The notes below the pieces were generated by a model. That model made no database searches. It was not told the DNA's origin and saw nothing but the letters and a program-made list of their open reading frames with translations. 64,000 nt of DNA, taken from contig CAZXKQ010000002.1 in assembly GCA_964641395.1 (NCBI GenBank), forward strand, positions 19,208-83,207, given 5' to 3'. The position numbers and the translations under genes were made by a program. This DNA comes from CANQBR01 sp964641395. Its GTDB lineage: Bacteria > Bacillota > Negativicutes > Acidaminococcales > Acidaminococcaceae. This document shows positions 50,882-59,555 of this stretch, piece after piece (the first letter of the stretch is position 1; each line of letters opens with the position of its first letter).

Positions 50882-51594
50882 TGCAGTCGCTCATAACCAT
50901 AGAAAATTTAGGCTTCAACTACGGAGAGGGCTGGGTCTTCCACAGCCTCAACCTGGCCATAGAGGCAGGGGACTTTGTAGCCGTAGTGGGGGCCAATGGG
51001 GCAGGCAAGTCCACCCTGCTGAAATTGCTGGCCAGGGTGCTCACCCCCAGCCAGGGGCAGATCTACTTCTACGGCCAGCCCCTAGCCAGCTTCCAGGGCT
51101 GGGAGCAGGTGGGCTACGTACCCCAGAACCCGGCCCGCCAGCAGAAAGGCTTCCCTATCAGCGTAGCCGAGGTGGTGGCCCTAGGGCTGTTAGGGCCAGG
51201 CCGCTGTAGCGGGCTGCTGCAGCAGGGGGAGCGGGCCAGGATAGAGGCCTGTCTGGCCCAGTTCGGCCTCAGCCAGCTGGCGGGGAGGCGCTTGGGGGAG
51301 CTGAGCGGCGGCCAGCAGCAACGGGTGTTCCTGGCCAGGGCCATGGTCAAGGAGCCTAGCATCCTGCTTTTAGACGAGCCTGCCAGCGGCATCGACAGCC
51401 AGGCCAAGGCCGGCCTGTACCGCCTCTTGCAACAGCTGAACAGGAAGGGAGTCACCATCGTCATGGTCTCCCACGATTTGGACTTAGCGGCCCAGAGCGC
51501 CCGGCACGCCCTCTGCCTGGACCACGGCATCTGCTTCTGGGGGCCGGCCGCCCTGGCCCTCACCCACCAGCACCGCCACGGCACCATCCTCTAA
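50878..51594 (+). CDS. Zinc/manganese ABC transporter ATPase
   Basis: A 238-residue ATPase of the ZnuC/MntB type. Walker A VVGANGAGKSTLLKLL, signature ELSGGQQQRVFLARAMV, Walker B ILLLDEPASGID, H-loop MVSHDLDLAA. The C-terminus carries THQHRHG, which could bind metal. The ATG overlaps the upstream stop (ATGA). Confidence 0.92.
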   Translation: MMQSLITIENLGFNYGEGWVFHSLNLAIEAGDFVAVVGANGAGKSTLLKLLARVLTPSQGQIYFYGQPLASFQGWEQVGYVPQNPARQQKGFPISVAEVVALGLLGPGRCSGLLQQGERARIEACLAQFGLSQLAGRRLGELSGGQQQRVFLARAMVKEPSILLLDEPASGIDSQAKAGLYRLLQQLNRKGVTIVMVSHDLDLAAQSARHALCLDHGICFWGPAALALTHQHRHGTIL

Positions 51595-51667
51595 GGGTGC
51601 CGCCCTACAGCCCAGCCGCCCAGGGGCCTGTTCCCCCGGGGCGCCTGCACTAAAGGAGTTAACCGCC

Positions 51668-52555
51668 ATGTTGCTGCCAGAGCTTCTAGCCATGGACTTT
51701 ATGCGCCGGGCCTTCCTGGCCGGCCTGCTGATGGGGGCGGTCTGTCCCCTCATCGGCACCTTCTTAGTTTTAAGGCGCCAGTCCCTGATCGGGGACGGCC
51801 TGGGCCACATCGCCTTCGCCGGAGTGGCCCTGGGGGTTTTGGCGGGGGTTAACGGGGTGCTCAGCGCCGCCGTAGCCTGTGTGGCAGGGGCCCTGGCCAT
51901 AGAGGCCATCCGCAGCAAGCTGCCAGAGGCGGCCGACTTGGTGCTGGCCATCTTCTTCTACAGCGGCATGGGCCTGGCGGCGATCTTTTTGGGCTTGAAC
52001 AGGGGCGGCGGCTTCAGCCTCAGCAGCCTGCTCTTCGGCAGCCTGTTGACCGTCTCCTGGACCGACCTGTGCTTGATCGGCGGCCTAGCCCTGGCCATAG
52101 TGCTCTTCATCGGGCTCTTTTACCGCCCCCTCCAGTATCTGGCCTTTGACGAGGTCTGCGCCCAGGTGGCAGGGCTGCCGGTGTCCAGGCTGAACCTGCT
52201 GTTAGCCCTGCTGACTGCCTTGACGGTGGCCCTGGCCATGCGCATCGTAGGCCTGCTCTTGGTGGCGGCCATGCTGGTGCTGCCGGTGGCCTGCGCCCTG
52301 CAGACGGCTAAGAGTTTTGCCGCCACCCTGGGCCAGGGGGTAGCCTACGGCCTGGCCATGGTGGTGATAGGCCTTACGGCCAGTTATTACCTGGATCTGG
52401 CCCCTGGGGGCAGCATCGTGCTGACAGGCACCCTGCTCTTCGCCCTCAGCTTCCTGCTGGGCAGAAGCCCCCGGCCGGGGCAGCAGCCGGAGAGCCACTG
52501 CGCAGTGTGCGGTGCAGACCTAGGAGGGGAGGGGGAGCATGGACCGCAGAGTTGA
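51668..52555 (+). CDS. Zinc/manganese ABC transporter permease
   Basis: A 295-residue permease of about eight spans, with RRQSLIGDGLGHIAFAGVAL typical of ZnuB/MntB. A 20-residue C-terminal tail contains HCAVCGADLGG, a CxxC with neighbouring His, not usual in the family. It overlaps the PHP gene by 17 bases. No Fur-type regulator gene lies nearby. Confidence 0.92.
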   Translation: MLLPELLAMDFMRRAFLAGLLMGAVCPLIGTFLVLRRQSLIGDGLGHIAFAGVALGVLAGVNGVLSAAVACVAGALAIEAIRSKLPEAADLVLAIFFYSGMGLAAIFLGLNRGGGFSLSSLLFGSLLTVSWTDLCLIGGLALAIVLFIGLFYRPLQYLAFDEVCAQVAGLPVSRLNLLLALLTALTVALAMRIVGLLLVAAMLVLPVACALQTAKSFAATLGQGVAYGLAMVVIGLTASYYLDLAPGGSIVLTGTLLFALSFLLGRSPRPGQQPESHCAVCGADLGGEGEHGPQS

Positions 52556-53390
52556 GGAGGGGAAGGAGCCAGGGTTCAGGGTGGACCTCCACATCCACAG
52601 CTGTGCCAGCGACGGCACCTGGACGCCGGCGGAACTGGTGCAGCAGGCCCAGGCCTTAGGCCTGGGGGCCATCGCCGTCTGCGACCATGACAGCGTGGAC
52701 AATGTGGCGGAGACCTGCCGTCTGGCCGCCGCGGCGGGCATCACCTGCCTGCCGGCCAGTGAGATCTGCGCCACTAAGGCAGGCCAGATGTTCCACATCC
52801 TAGCCTATGGCATAGACATCGCCAATCAACCCTTGCTGGCCCTCTTACGGCATAATTGGAACCTGCTCTTGGACAAGGATGTAGAGAGCATCAAGATCCT
52901 GGCCGCTGCCGGCTGGAAGGTAGACGAGGAGGAGTTCGCCCGCTACAGTTACGACCGGCGGCGAGGGGGCTGGAAGGCCCTGGCCTACTTGATAGACAAG
53001 GGCTTCTGCACAGGGGTTGACGACTATTTCAGGGACATTTTCACAGCCGAGAACCATCTGGGCTTTCCTCCCTTCCCCTCTATTTCCCGGGTAATAGAGC
53101 TGATCCACCAGGCGGGGGGCGTGGCCCTCTGCGCCCATGCGGCCAGCGCCTTCCACGGGCCGGGGCTGGAGGCAGAGCTGGCCCTGCTGGCGGAGGAGCC
53201 CTTCGATGGCTTCGAATGCTACCACAGCGGCCACAGCCCTGAGGATACGGCCAGGCTGGTGGCCTACTGCCGTGCCCGGGGGCTGCTGATCAGCGGCGGC
53301 AGCGACTGCCATGGAGGCTTCGTGCCAGGCCGGCCCCTAGGGCAGCCCTGTGTTTACCTAGAGGATGTCTACCTGCCCGGCCTTCTGTGA
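52539..53390 (+). CDS. PHP-domain phosphoesterase (YciV/TrpH type)
   Basis: A 283-residue metal-dependent hydrolase: DLHIHSCASDGTWTP, AVCDHDSVDNV, ALCAHAASAFH and SGGSDCHGGF give the His/Asp/Cys metal-binding set. Relatives hydrolyse nucleoside 3',5'-bisphosphates or trim RNA 5' ends. PHP enzymes need several metal ions, consistent with its place at the end of a metal-import operon, though that may be chance. GAGGGGGAG precedes the ATG. Confidence 0.88.
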   Translation: MDRRVEEGKEPGFRVDLHIHSCASDGTWTPAELVQQAQALGLGAIAVCDHDSVDNVAETCRLAAAAGITCLPASEICATKAGQMFHILAYGIDIANQPLLALLRHNWNLLLDKDVESIKILAAAGWKVDEEEFARYSYDRRRGGWKALAYLIDKGFCTGVDDYFRDIFTAENHLGFPPFPSISRVIELIHQAGGVALCAHAASAFHGPGLEAELALLAEEPFDGFECYHSGHSPEDTARLVAYCRARGLLISGGSDCHGGFVPGRPLGQPCVYLEDVYLPGLL

Positions 53391-53432
53391 GTACAACAGG
53401 CGGGCAGGGGTTTAGCGAAGGGGAAAAGGAAA

Positions 53433-53459
53433 AGACAGCCGTCAGGCTGTCTTTTTTTT
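53433..53459 (+). terminator. Terminator of the metal importer operon
   Basis: GACAGCC, loop GTCA, GGCTGTC, followed by eight T. Confidence 0.92.
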
Positions 53460-53488
53460 GCGGAGGGAAGGGCCTTCTTTGCTAGGCC

Positions 53489-53707
53489 TTATCTATACTT
53501 ATTCTTGTGCTTGTTATTCATCTTCTTGGTTTCGTCATTGATTTTGCTGTACTGCTGCCAGCAGTAGAAGCCGCAGAGGGGCAGCCCTACGAAGATGAGG
53601 CCCAGCCAGCGGTTGTTTAGGTAGTAGTGGCCGACCATGCCGGCGATGATGGTGGCGACGACGATGATGAACAAGTTCAGCTTGATATTTAAGAGTTTTT
53701 CCCGCAT
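53489..53707 (-). CDS. Small two-span membrane protein
   Basis: A 72-residue protein with two hydrophobic segments (FIIVVATIIAGMVGHYYL and WLGLIFVGLPLCGFYCW) and a basic tail. AAAGGAG lies eight bases before the ATG, supporting a real gene. No family recognised. It is the last gene of the leftward block. Confidence 0.65.
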   Translation of the reverse strand: MREKLLNIKLNLFIIVVATIIAGMVGHYYLNNRWLGLIFVGLPLCGFYCWQQYSKINDETKKMNNKHKNKYR

Positions 53708-53739
53708 GACAAGGGCTCCTTTCTTGCACCTTCTATTCC

Positions 53740-54699
53740 TTAGGCCTGGAGGAGGGCCTCTGGTACCACGATGTTCTGGCGGGGGAGCTTGGCCGGCTGG
53801 AAGAGGGGCAGCAGCTCCCGGGCTTTGAGGGGCTCCGGCTTAGGCAGCTGGCCGGCTAGGTAGGCCAGGTGGCCGATAATGGCTTCGGGACTGCCTAGGC
53901 GCCGCCGCAGCACCGCCAGCTCGCAATCGCCGTCCCGTTTTGCCAGGCGCCGCCCGTCCTTAGCCACCAGCAGGGGAATGTGGATGTACTGCTTAGGGGC
54001 TGGCAGGCCCAGCAGCCGGTAGAGGTAGAGCTGGAGGGGGGTGGAGCTCAACAGGTCTGCTCCCCGTACCACCTGAGTGACCCCCATCAGGCCGTCGTCT
54101 ACCGTCACTGCCAACTGGTAGGCGAAGACCCCGTCGCTGCGGCGGACGATGAAGTCCCCGTTTTCCTTAGCGATGGCGAAGGCTTGGCTGCCGTAGTGGC
54201 CGTCGGTGAAGCTCACCACCTCATCTGCCACCTTCAGCCGGTAGGCAGGAGGCCGCAAGCGGGCCTTGGCAGCCTGCTCCGCCGGGCTTAGGCGGCGGCA
54301 GTAGCCAGGATAGACCACCCGGCCGTCGCTGTAGTGGGGGGCCATGGCCACATGGAGTTCATTGCGGCTGCAGAAGCAGGGGTAGAGCAGGCCCTCCTCC
54401 AAGAGCTGCTGGAAGTAGCCCTGGTAGATGCTGCTGCGCCGGCTTTGGAAAAAGGCGTCGCCGTCTGGGCCGCAGTAGGCTCCCTCGTCCCAGTCCAGCC
54501 CCAGCCAGGCCAGATCCCTGGCCAGGGCGTCGGCGTTGGCCCGGGGGCAACGGCGGGCATCTAGATCCTCTATCCGCAGCAGGATGGTGCCGCCGGCAGA
54601 CCTGGCCCACAGCCAGGCCAAGAGGCTGCAGAACACGTTGCCCAGGTGTAAAAAGCCGCTAGGGGTGGGGGCGAAGCGGCCTTTGACCCTTTCAGCCAT
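53740..54699 (-). CDS. gluQ: Glutamyl-Q tRNA(Asp) synthetase
   Basis: A 319-residue truncated glutamyl-tRNA synthetase paralogue that charges glutamate onto queuosine 34 of tRNA-Asp. It keeps the catalytic core: FAPTPSGFLHLGN (HIGH-type), LLRIEDLDARR, and GRRLAKRDGD (KMSKS-type), with cysteines in PCFCSR and GYCRR for zinc, and lacks the anticodon-binding domain. It overlaps pth by eight bases. Its presence implies queuosine in this organism. Confidence 0.92.
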   Translation of the reverse strand: MAERVKGRFAPTPSGFLHLGNVFCSLLAWLWARSAGGTILLRIEDLDARRCPRANADALARDLAWLGLDWDEGAYCGPDGDAFFQSRRSSIYQGYFQQLLEEGLLYPCFCSRNELHVAMAPHYSDGRVVYPGYCRRLSPAEQAAKARLRPPAYRLKVADEVVSFTDGHYGSQAFAIAKENGDFIVRRSDGVFAYQLAVTVDDGLMGVTQVVRGADLLSSTPLQLYLYRLLGLPAPKQYIHIPLLVAKDGRRLAKRDGDCELAVLRRRLGSPEAIIGHLAYLAGQLPKPEPLKARELLPLFQPAKLPRQNIVVPEALLQA

Positions 54700-55297
54700 G
54701 ATCCACCGCCCCCTCTGGGCCGGTGAGGATCCTGCTAGGGCCGTTGTATCTTTCCATAGCCTCCTCTATACCCTTTGCCAGGTAGAGTTCCACCGCATCT
54801 GCTAAATCGGTGATGGCGGCCGCGATCAAGGCCCGCTCCTCCGCCTGGAAGGGGCGTAGCACATGATCGATGACGGCGGCCTCCTGGCGGGCAGGGTGGC
54901 CGATGCCGATCTTAAAGCGGGGGAAGTCGCTGCTGCCCAGCTGCTCAATAATGGACTCCAGGCCCCGGTGGCCGCCGGCGCTACCGCGGCGGCGGATGCG
55001 CAGCTTGCCTACGGGCAGGTCCATGTCGTCCTGGATGACGGCCACGTCCTGGGGTTGGAGCTGGTAGAAGCCGGCCCACTCCGCCACCGCCAGCCCGCTC
55101 AGGTTCATGTAGGTGGTGGGCTTGATCAGCAGCACCTTCTCCGGCATAACCTTTTGCAGGTAGTAACTGTGGCGGGCTTGGCGCTCAAAGCCCAGCGCCC
55201 AGCGGCGGGCTAGTTCGTCCGCCACCATGAAGCCGATGTTGTGGCGGCTGGAGGCATAGTCCCTGCCTATATTGCCGAGGCCGACGATTAGTTTCAT
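54692..55297 (-). CDS. pth: Peptidyl-tRNA hydrolase
   Basis: A 201-residue enzyme recycling peptidyl-tRNA. LIVGLGNIGRDYASSRHNIG with catalytic His, TYMNLSGLAV, VIQDDMDLPVGKLRIRRRGS and GGHRGLESI are typical. I chose the ATG at 55297 after GAGGG; an ATG at 55309 has no binding site. Confidence 0.95.
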   Translation of the reverse strand: MKLIVGLGNIGRDYASSRHNIGFMVADELARRWALGFERQARHSYYLQKVMPEKVLLIKPTTYMNLSGLAVAEWAGFYQLQPQDVAVIQDDMDLPVGKLRIRRRGSAGGHRGLESIIEQLGSSDFPRFKIGIGHPARQEAAVIDHVLRPFQAEERALIAAAITDLADAVELYLAKGIEEAMERYNGPSRILTGPEGAVDHG

Positions 55298-55381
55298 CTC
55301 ATCCCTCATTTCTGACGCCAGGGGGCGCCTCCTCCCATTGACTAGCTGTCAGGCGGCCAAGGGCCTCAGGGAGGCAAGCAC

Positions 55382-55416
55382 AAAGGGCTGCCGCACCTAA
55401 GCAGTGCGACAGCCCC
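55382..55416 (-). terminator. Terminator between prs and pth
   Basis: On the minus strand GGGCTGTCGCAC pairs with GTGCGGCAGCCC (one mismatch), followed by TTTG. The short tail suggests partial read-through to pth. Confidence 0.65.
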
Positions 55417-55429
55417 GCGGGGGATAGGT

Positions 55430-56389
55430 CTATCTAATAGACTTAAAGAGCTGGCTTACCGACCAGTCATTATAAATGCGTAAGATGGTTTCGGCCAGGA
55501 TGGGGGCTATGGTCAGCACCTTGATCTTAGGATGTTTCTTGGAGGGGGGCAGGGGGATGGTGTTGGTCACCACCAATTCCGTAATAGGGGACTGGGTGAT
55601 GCGGCTGAGGGCCGGATCCGTCAGGATGGCATGGGTGCAGCAGGCGTAGATGTCCTTGGCGCCGAAGCGCTTCAAGGCCCGGGCCCCTTCAGTGAGGGAG
55701 CCGGCGGTGTCTACCATGTCGTCTACCATGATGCAGGTCTTGCCTTCCACGGAGCCGATGATGTTCATCACTTCGCACTGGCCTGGCTCCGGGCGGCGCT
55801 TGTCGATGATGGCCATGGGGCACTCCAGGATCTCGGCAAAGCCTCTTGCCCGGCTCACACCCCCCAGGTCAGGGGAGATGACCGTCATGTTGTCTAGCTC
55901 CTTGGCCTTGATGTACTCAGCCAGCAGGGGGCCGCCAGGCATGTGGTCGAAGGGGATGTTGAAGAAGCCTTGGATCTGGGCGGCGTGGAGGTCTATGGTA
56001 ACCACCCGGGTTATGCCGGCAGCCTCCATCAGGTCGGCCATCAGTTTGGCGGTGATGGGCTCCCGGCCTCTGGCCTTCCGATCCTGGCGGGCGTAGCCGT
56101 AGTAGGGGACGACGGCGGTAACATGGGCGGCGCTGGCCCGTTTGAAGGCGTCAGCCATAATCAACAATTCCATAATGTTGTCATTGACCAGGGGCCCGCA
56201 GGTAGGCTGGACGATGAAGATGTCCTTGCCCCGGACGCTCTCATTGACCATGACCTGGATTTCTCCATTGTTGAAACGGTTGATGATGGCATCGCCTACG
56301 GTAGTGCCTAGGTAGGCGGCTATCTCCCTGGCCAAGTCAGGATTGGCGTTGCCAGCAAAAATTCTGAAACGATTTTCGTCCGATAACAT
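55430..56389 (-). CDS. prs: Ribose-phosphate pyrophosphokinase
   Basis: A 319-residue enzyme making PRPP from ribose 5-phosphate and ATP. NRFNNGEIQVMVNESVRG, the ATP loop YGYARQDRKARGREPITAK, and the PRPP loop MVDDMVDTAGSLTEGA are clear. It lies downstream of glmU and purR; PRPP is the effector of PurR. Confidence 0.96.
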   Translation of the reverse strand: MLSDENRFRIFAGNANPDLAREIAAYLGTTVGDAIINRFNNGEIQVMVNESVRGKDIFIVQPTCGPLVNDNIMELLIMADAFKRASAAHVTAVVPYYGYARQDRKARGREPITAKLMADLMEAAGITRVVTIDLHAAQIQGFFNIPFDHMPGGPLLAEYIKAKELDNMTVISPDLGGVSRARGFAEILECPMAIIDKRRPEPGQCEVMNIIGSVEGKTCIMVDDMVDTAGSLTEGARALKRFGAKDIYACCTHAILTDPALSRITQSPITELVVTNTIPLPPSKKHPKIKVLTIAPILAETILRIYNDWSVSQLFKSIR

Positions 56390-56491
56390 TTATGCGTTCC
56401 TCCCCGCTTCCGCCAGCCGGGGGCTGGCCCAGAACCTTACCTCTCAAGCCTAATTATATACCAAAAAGCTAGACCGATACAAGGTTTTTCC

Positions 56492-57862
56492 TTATTTGGA
56501 GCGGTATTTTTCCGCCCAGCCCTCCAGGTTCAGCTGTCGGGAACGGGCTATGCCTAGGGCGTTGTCCGGCACCTCCTTGGTGATGGTGCTGCCGGCGCCG
56601 ATGTAGCAGCCGGCCCCCACTTGGACGGGGGCGATGAGGTTGCTGTTGCAGCCGATGAAGGCGTTATCGCCGATGGTGGTGCGGTGCTTGTGCTTGCCGT
56701 CGTAGTTGACGGTGATGCAGCCACAGCCCATGTTGACAGAGCTGCCTATGTCGCTGTCCCCTATGTAGGTGAGGTGGGGCAGCTTAGTGCCGCAGCCTAC
56801 GGAAGAGTTCTTCACCTCCACGAAGTTGCCGATCTTCACCCTGTCGTGGAGGACGGTGTCAGGCCGGAGGTGGACGTAGGGGCCGGCGGTTATGTGGCTG
56901 CCCACCTGGCAGTCATGGCCGTAGAGGAACTGCAGGTGGCTGTCGTCTCCCACCTGGACGTTGCTGAGGCGGACGTTAGGGCCTATTTCACAGTCCTCCC
57001 CGATGCTGGTAGTCCCCTCCAGCCAGGTGTAGGGGTAGATGACGGTGTCGGGGGCGATAGTGACGGAGGCATCTATGAAGGTGGAAGCGGGATCCATGAT
57101 GGTTACTCCCGCCTCCATCAACCGGTCCAAGGTGCGGCGGCGCAGCAGGGCCTCAGCCTCTGCCAACTGGCGGCGGCTGTTGATGCCCATCACCATGTCC
57201 CTGTCCTGGCAGACTACGCCGCCTACCCCGTAGCCTGCTGCCACCAATTTGGCCAGCACGTCGGTCAGGTAGTACTCCCCCTGGGCATTGTCGCAGGTGA
57301 GGGTGGCCAGTATATCAAAGAGCAGGGGGCAGTCGATGCAGTAGATGCCGCTGTTCACTTCCTGGATGGCCCGCTCCGCCGGGCTGGCATCCTTCTCTTC
57401 TACGATGGCCCGGACCTGGCCCCGGCCGTCCCGCAGGATGCGGCCGTAGCCCTGGGGTTCGGCCATGATGGTAGTGAGGACGGTGGCGGCATTGCCGCTG
57501 GCGGCGTGGGCCTGGCAGAAGCGGGCCAGCTCGGCCCCGTCTAAGAGGGGGGTGTCGCCGCAGAGGATGAGGGCGGTGCCCTGGAAGCCCTGGAGGGCGG
57601 CCTTGGTCTGCAAGACTGCGTGGCCGGTGCCTAATTGTTCTTCCTGCAGGACGATACGGCCCTCCTCTCCCACCAGCTGGCTGACCTGCTGGGCGCCGTG
57701 GCCCACCACCACCAGCTTATCCACGGCGCCGGCGGCGGCGGCTGCAGCCAAGACGTGCTGGAGCATGGGCAGGCCTCCCACCTTGTGGAGCACCTTAGGC
57801 AGCTTGCTGCGCATCCTGGTGCCCTTGCCTGCTGCTAGTATAATGGCTACCATATCCTTCAT
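56492..57862 (-). CDS. glmU: Bifunctional GlcNAc-1-phosphate uridyltransferase/GlcN-1-phosphate acetyltransferase
   Basis: A 456-residue two-domain enzyme making UDP-GlcNAc for the cell wall. Nucleotidyltransferase start VAIILAAGKGTRMRSKLPKV, then a left-handed helix domain with hexapeptide repeats (from about residue 255) and NYDGKHKHRTTIGDNAFIG in the acetyltransferase part. The glmU-prs order is common in Bacillota. Confidence 0.96.
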   Translation of the reverse strand: MKDMVAIILAAGKGTRMRSKLPKVLHKVGGLPMLQHVLAAAAAAGAVDKLVVVGHGAQQVSQLVGEEGRIVLQEEQLGTGHAVLQTKAALQGFQGTALILCGDTPLLDGAELARFCQAHAASGNAATVLTTIMAEPQGYGRILRDGRGQVRAIVEEKDASPAERAIQEVNSGIYCIDCPLLFDILATLTCDNAQGEYYLTDVLAKLVAAGYGVGGVVCQDRDMVMGINSRRQLAEAEALLRRRTLDRLMEAGVTIMDPASTFIDASVTIAPDTVIYPYTWLEGTTSIGEDCEIGPNVRLSNVQVGDDSHLQFLYGHDCQVGSHITAGPYVHLRPDTVLHDRVKIGNFVEVKNSSVGCGTKLPHLTYIGDSDIGSSVNMGCGCITVNYDGKHKHRTTIGDNAFIGCNSNLIAPVQVGAGCYIGAGSTITKEVPDNALGIARSRQLNLEGWAEKYRSK

Positions 57863-57887
57863 AGCGTCTTCCTTCCTCTCTTGGGAT

Positions 57888-58751
57888 CTAGGCCTGGGGG
57901 CTGCTGACTATGGTGATGGAATCCTGCTGGCCGGCCCTATCGTTGTGCCAGATAAAGCAGGCCTGGTAATCCTCTACTAACTTCTCCGTAGGCAGGGCGG
58001 CGGCCAACAGGAAGGCCTGGCCCAGGACCTGGGCCCCTAGCTCCGCCGCCAGCTGCTGCATGGCTCTGGCGCTGCCCCCTCCCTTCAACACATCGTCTAC
58101 GATCAGCACCCTGCTGCCAGGCCGTAGGGCCCGCAGGGGCAGGGCCATGGTGCGGATGCTCTTGGAGGAGCCGCTGATGTAGTTGATATTGACAGTGGAG
58201 CCTTCCGCCATGTTGCTGTCGTGCCGGGCCACCACCAGGGGGACGTTGAGGCTGTGGGCCACGGCCAGGGCCAGGGAGATGCCGGTGGTGGCTACGGTCA
58301 TCACGCAGTCAGGCAGCAGGCTCTTGGCCTTGGCGCCTCCCTCCTCCCCGGGGGCGGTGAGGCTGGCCAGGGCCCGGGCGGCCAGCAGCTCCCCTAGGCG
58401 GCTGACGGTGGCCGGTTGGCAGAGGAGGTCCGTAGTGTAGATCATGCCTCCCGGCAACAGCCGCTCCGGGGCGGCCAAAAGCTGGGCCACCTCCTGTAAG
58501 AAGGCCTGCTCCTCCTGGGGGCTGTGGCAGGGCAGGTAGCGCACGCCGCCGGAGGCGCCGGCCAGGGTCTCCACCCGGCCTAGGCCGTGGAGTTCTAAGC
58601 CTGCCTTGATGGTGGCCACGTCTTCGCTGAGGGTGGACTTGGCCACCGAGAATTTTTCACAGAAAAAACTGAAGGGGTAGAGGTGCCGGGGCCTATCCAC
58701 TAAGAGTTTGGTGAGGGCCGCCACCCGTTCGCTGCGTTTGGCCTTCTCCAT
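57888..58751 (-). CDS. purR: Purine operon repressor PurR (Bacillus type)
   Basis: A 287-residue repressor: an N-terminal winged helix (SFFCEKFSVAKSTLSEDVAT) fused to a phosphoribosyltransferase-like domain with the PRPP motif VLIVDDVLKGGGSA. In Bacillus it represses purine genes and is released by PRPP. AGGAGG precedes the ATG. It is upstream of glmU and prs, as often in this phylum. Confidence 0.93.
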   Translation of the reverse strand: MEKAKRSERVAALTKLLVDRPRHLYPFSFFCEKFSVAKSTLSEDVATIKAGLELHGLGRVETLAGASGGVRYLPCHSPQEEQAFLQEVAQLLAAPERLLPGGMIYTTDLLCQPATVSRLGELLAARALASLTAPGEEGGAKAKSLLPDCVMTVATTGISLALAVAHSLNVPLVVARHDSNMAEGSTVNINYISGSSKSIRTMALPLRALRPGSRVLIVDDVLKGGGSARAMQQLAAELGAQVLGQAFLLAAALPTEKLVEDYQACFIWHNDRAGQQDSITIVSSPQA

Positions 58752-58769
58752 AACCTACACCTCCTATCG

Positions 58770-59555
58770 TCACTGTGGCGCTGGGCCTGGGGCTGAGAGC
58801 TCCGTCAGCAGGGCCCAGTCTGCCGCCTTGTCCACATCCACCCCCACCTCTGGGTAGGGGCAGAAGATGAGCTTGCTCTCCATGGCCATCAGGCGGGTCA
58901 TTCTCACCTCCGCCTCGGCGGCGGCCAAACGGTGGAAGAACAGCTTGAAGATAAAGTCCCAGCCCAGCCAGCGGCAGAACTGCCAGGGCTTTTTCCGCAG
59001 GGCGAAGAGCTCTTCCGCCTTGGCCTGACCCCTGGGAATGACGGAGGCAGCCACCAGCATCATGTTGCCGCCGGTGAAGCTGCCTTCCTTAATGCGGATA
59101 AAGGTGCGCTGCGTCCCTGGATAGGCGGCTAGGCAGGCCTCTTTGGGGATGATGGGGTAGTAGAGCTCTCCTTCCGGGCGGGCCTCGCACTGGGCTAAAA
59201 AGTCCTGAATGGCGGCGGGGGTGACCAGGGGTATGTCCTGGCAGAGAAAGAGCAGCTTGCTGGCTGGTTCGGCCAGATAGGCGGCGGCTTTCAGGCAGGT
59301 GTCAGGCAGGGAGCGGCCGGCGGCGATGGCCGTCACCCCCTCCGGCAGGGGCTCAGCCTGGCCCAGGGCGGCCTGATCCAGGGCCACCACTATCCTTCCC
59401 ACCCTGCCGCTGCTGCGCAGGGCTGCTAGCTGCCAATCCAGGAGCCGCCGTCCCTGGAGCCTGGCTAGGCAGAGCACCTGGGTGCCCGCCAAGGGCTGCA
59501 GCCAGGGAGAGCGGCCGCCTCCCAGGATGACGGCGCTATAGCTAGGGGCGGTCAT
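58770..59555 (-). CDS. MobA-like nucleotidyltransferase of unknown substrate
   Basis: A 261-residue NTP-transferase-type protein with SAVILGGGRSPWLQPLAG at the start, LLFLCQDIPLVTPAAIQDFL and TGGNMMLVAASV. The classic GGGxxxRxG loop is altered (GGGRSPWLQ). The start at 59555 overlaps the GntR stop (ATGA). It sits between ispE/GntR and purR in a conserved-looking order. Substrate unknown; a molybdenum-cofactor or sugar nucleotide role is possible. Confidence 0.78.
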   Translation of the reverse strand: MTAPSYSAVILGGGRSPWLQPLAGTQVLCLARLQGRRLLDWQLAALRSSGRVGRIVVALDQAALGQAEPLPEGVTAIAAGRSLPDTCLKAAAYLAEPASKLLFLCQDIPLVTPAAIQDFLAQCEARPEGELYYPIIPKEACLAAYPGTQRTFIRIKEGSFTGGNMMLVAASVIPRGQAKAEELFALRKKPWQFCRWLGWDFIFKLFFHRLAAAEAEVRMTRLMAMESKLIFCPYPEVGVDVDKAADWALLTELSAPGPAPQ

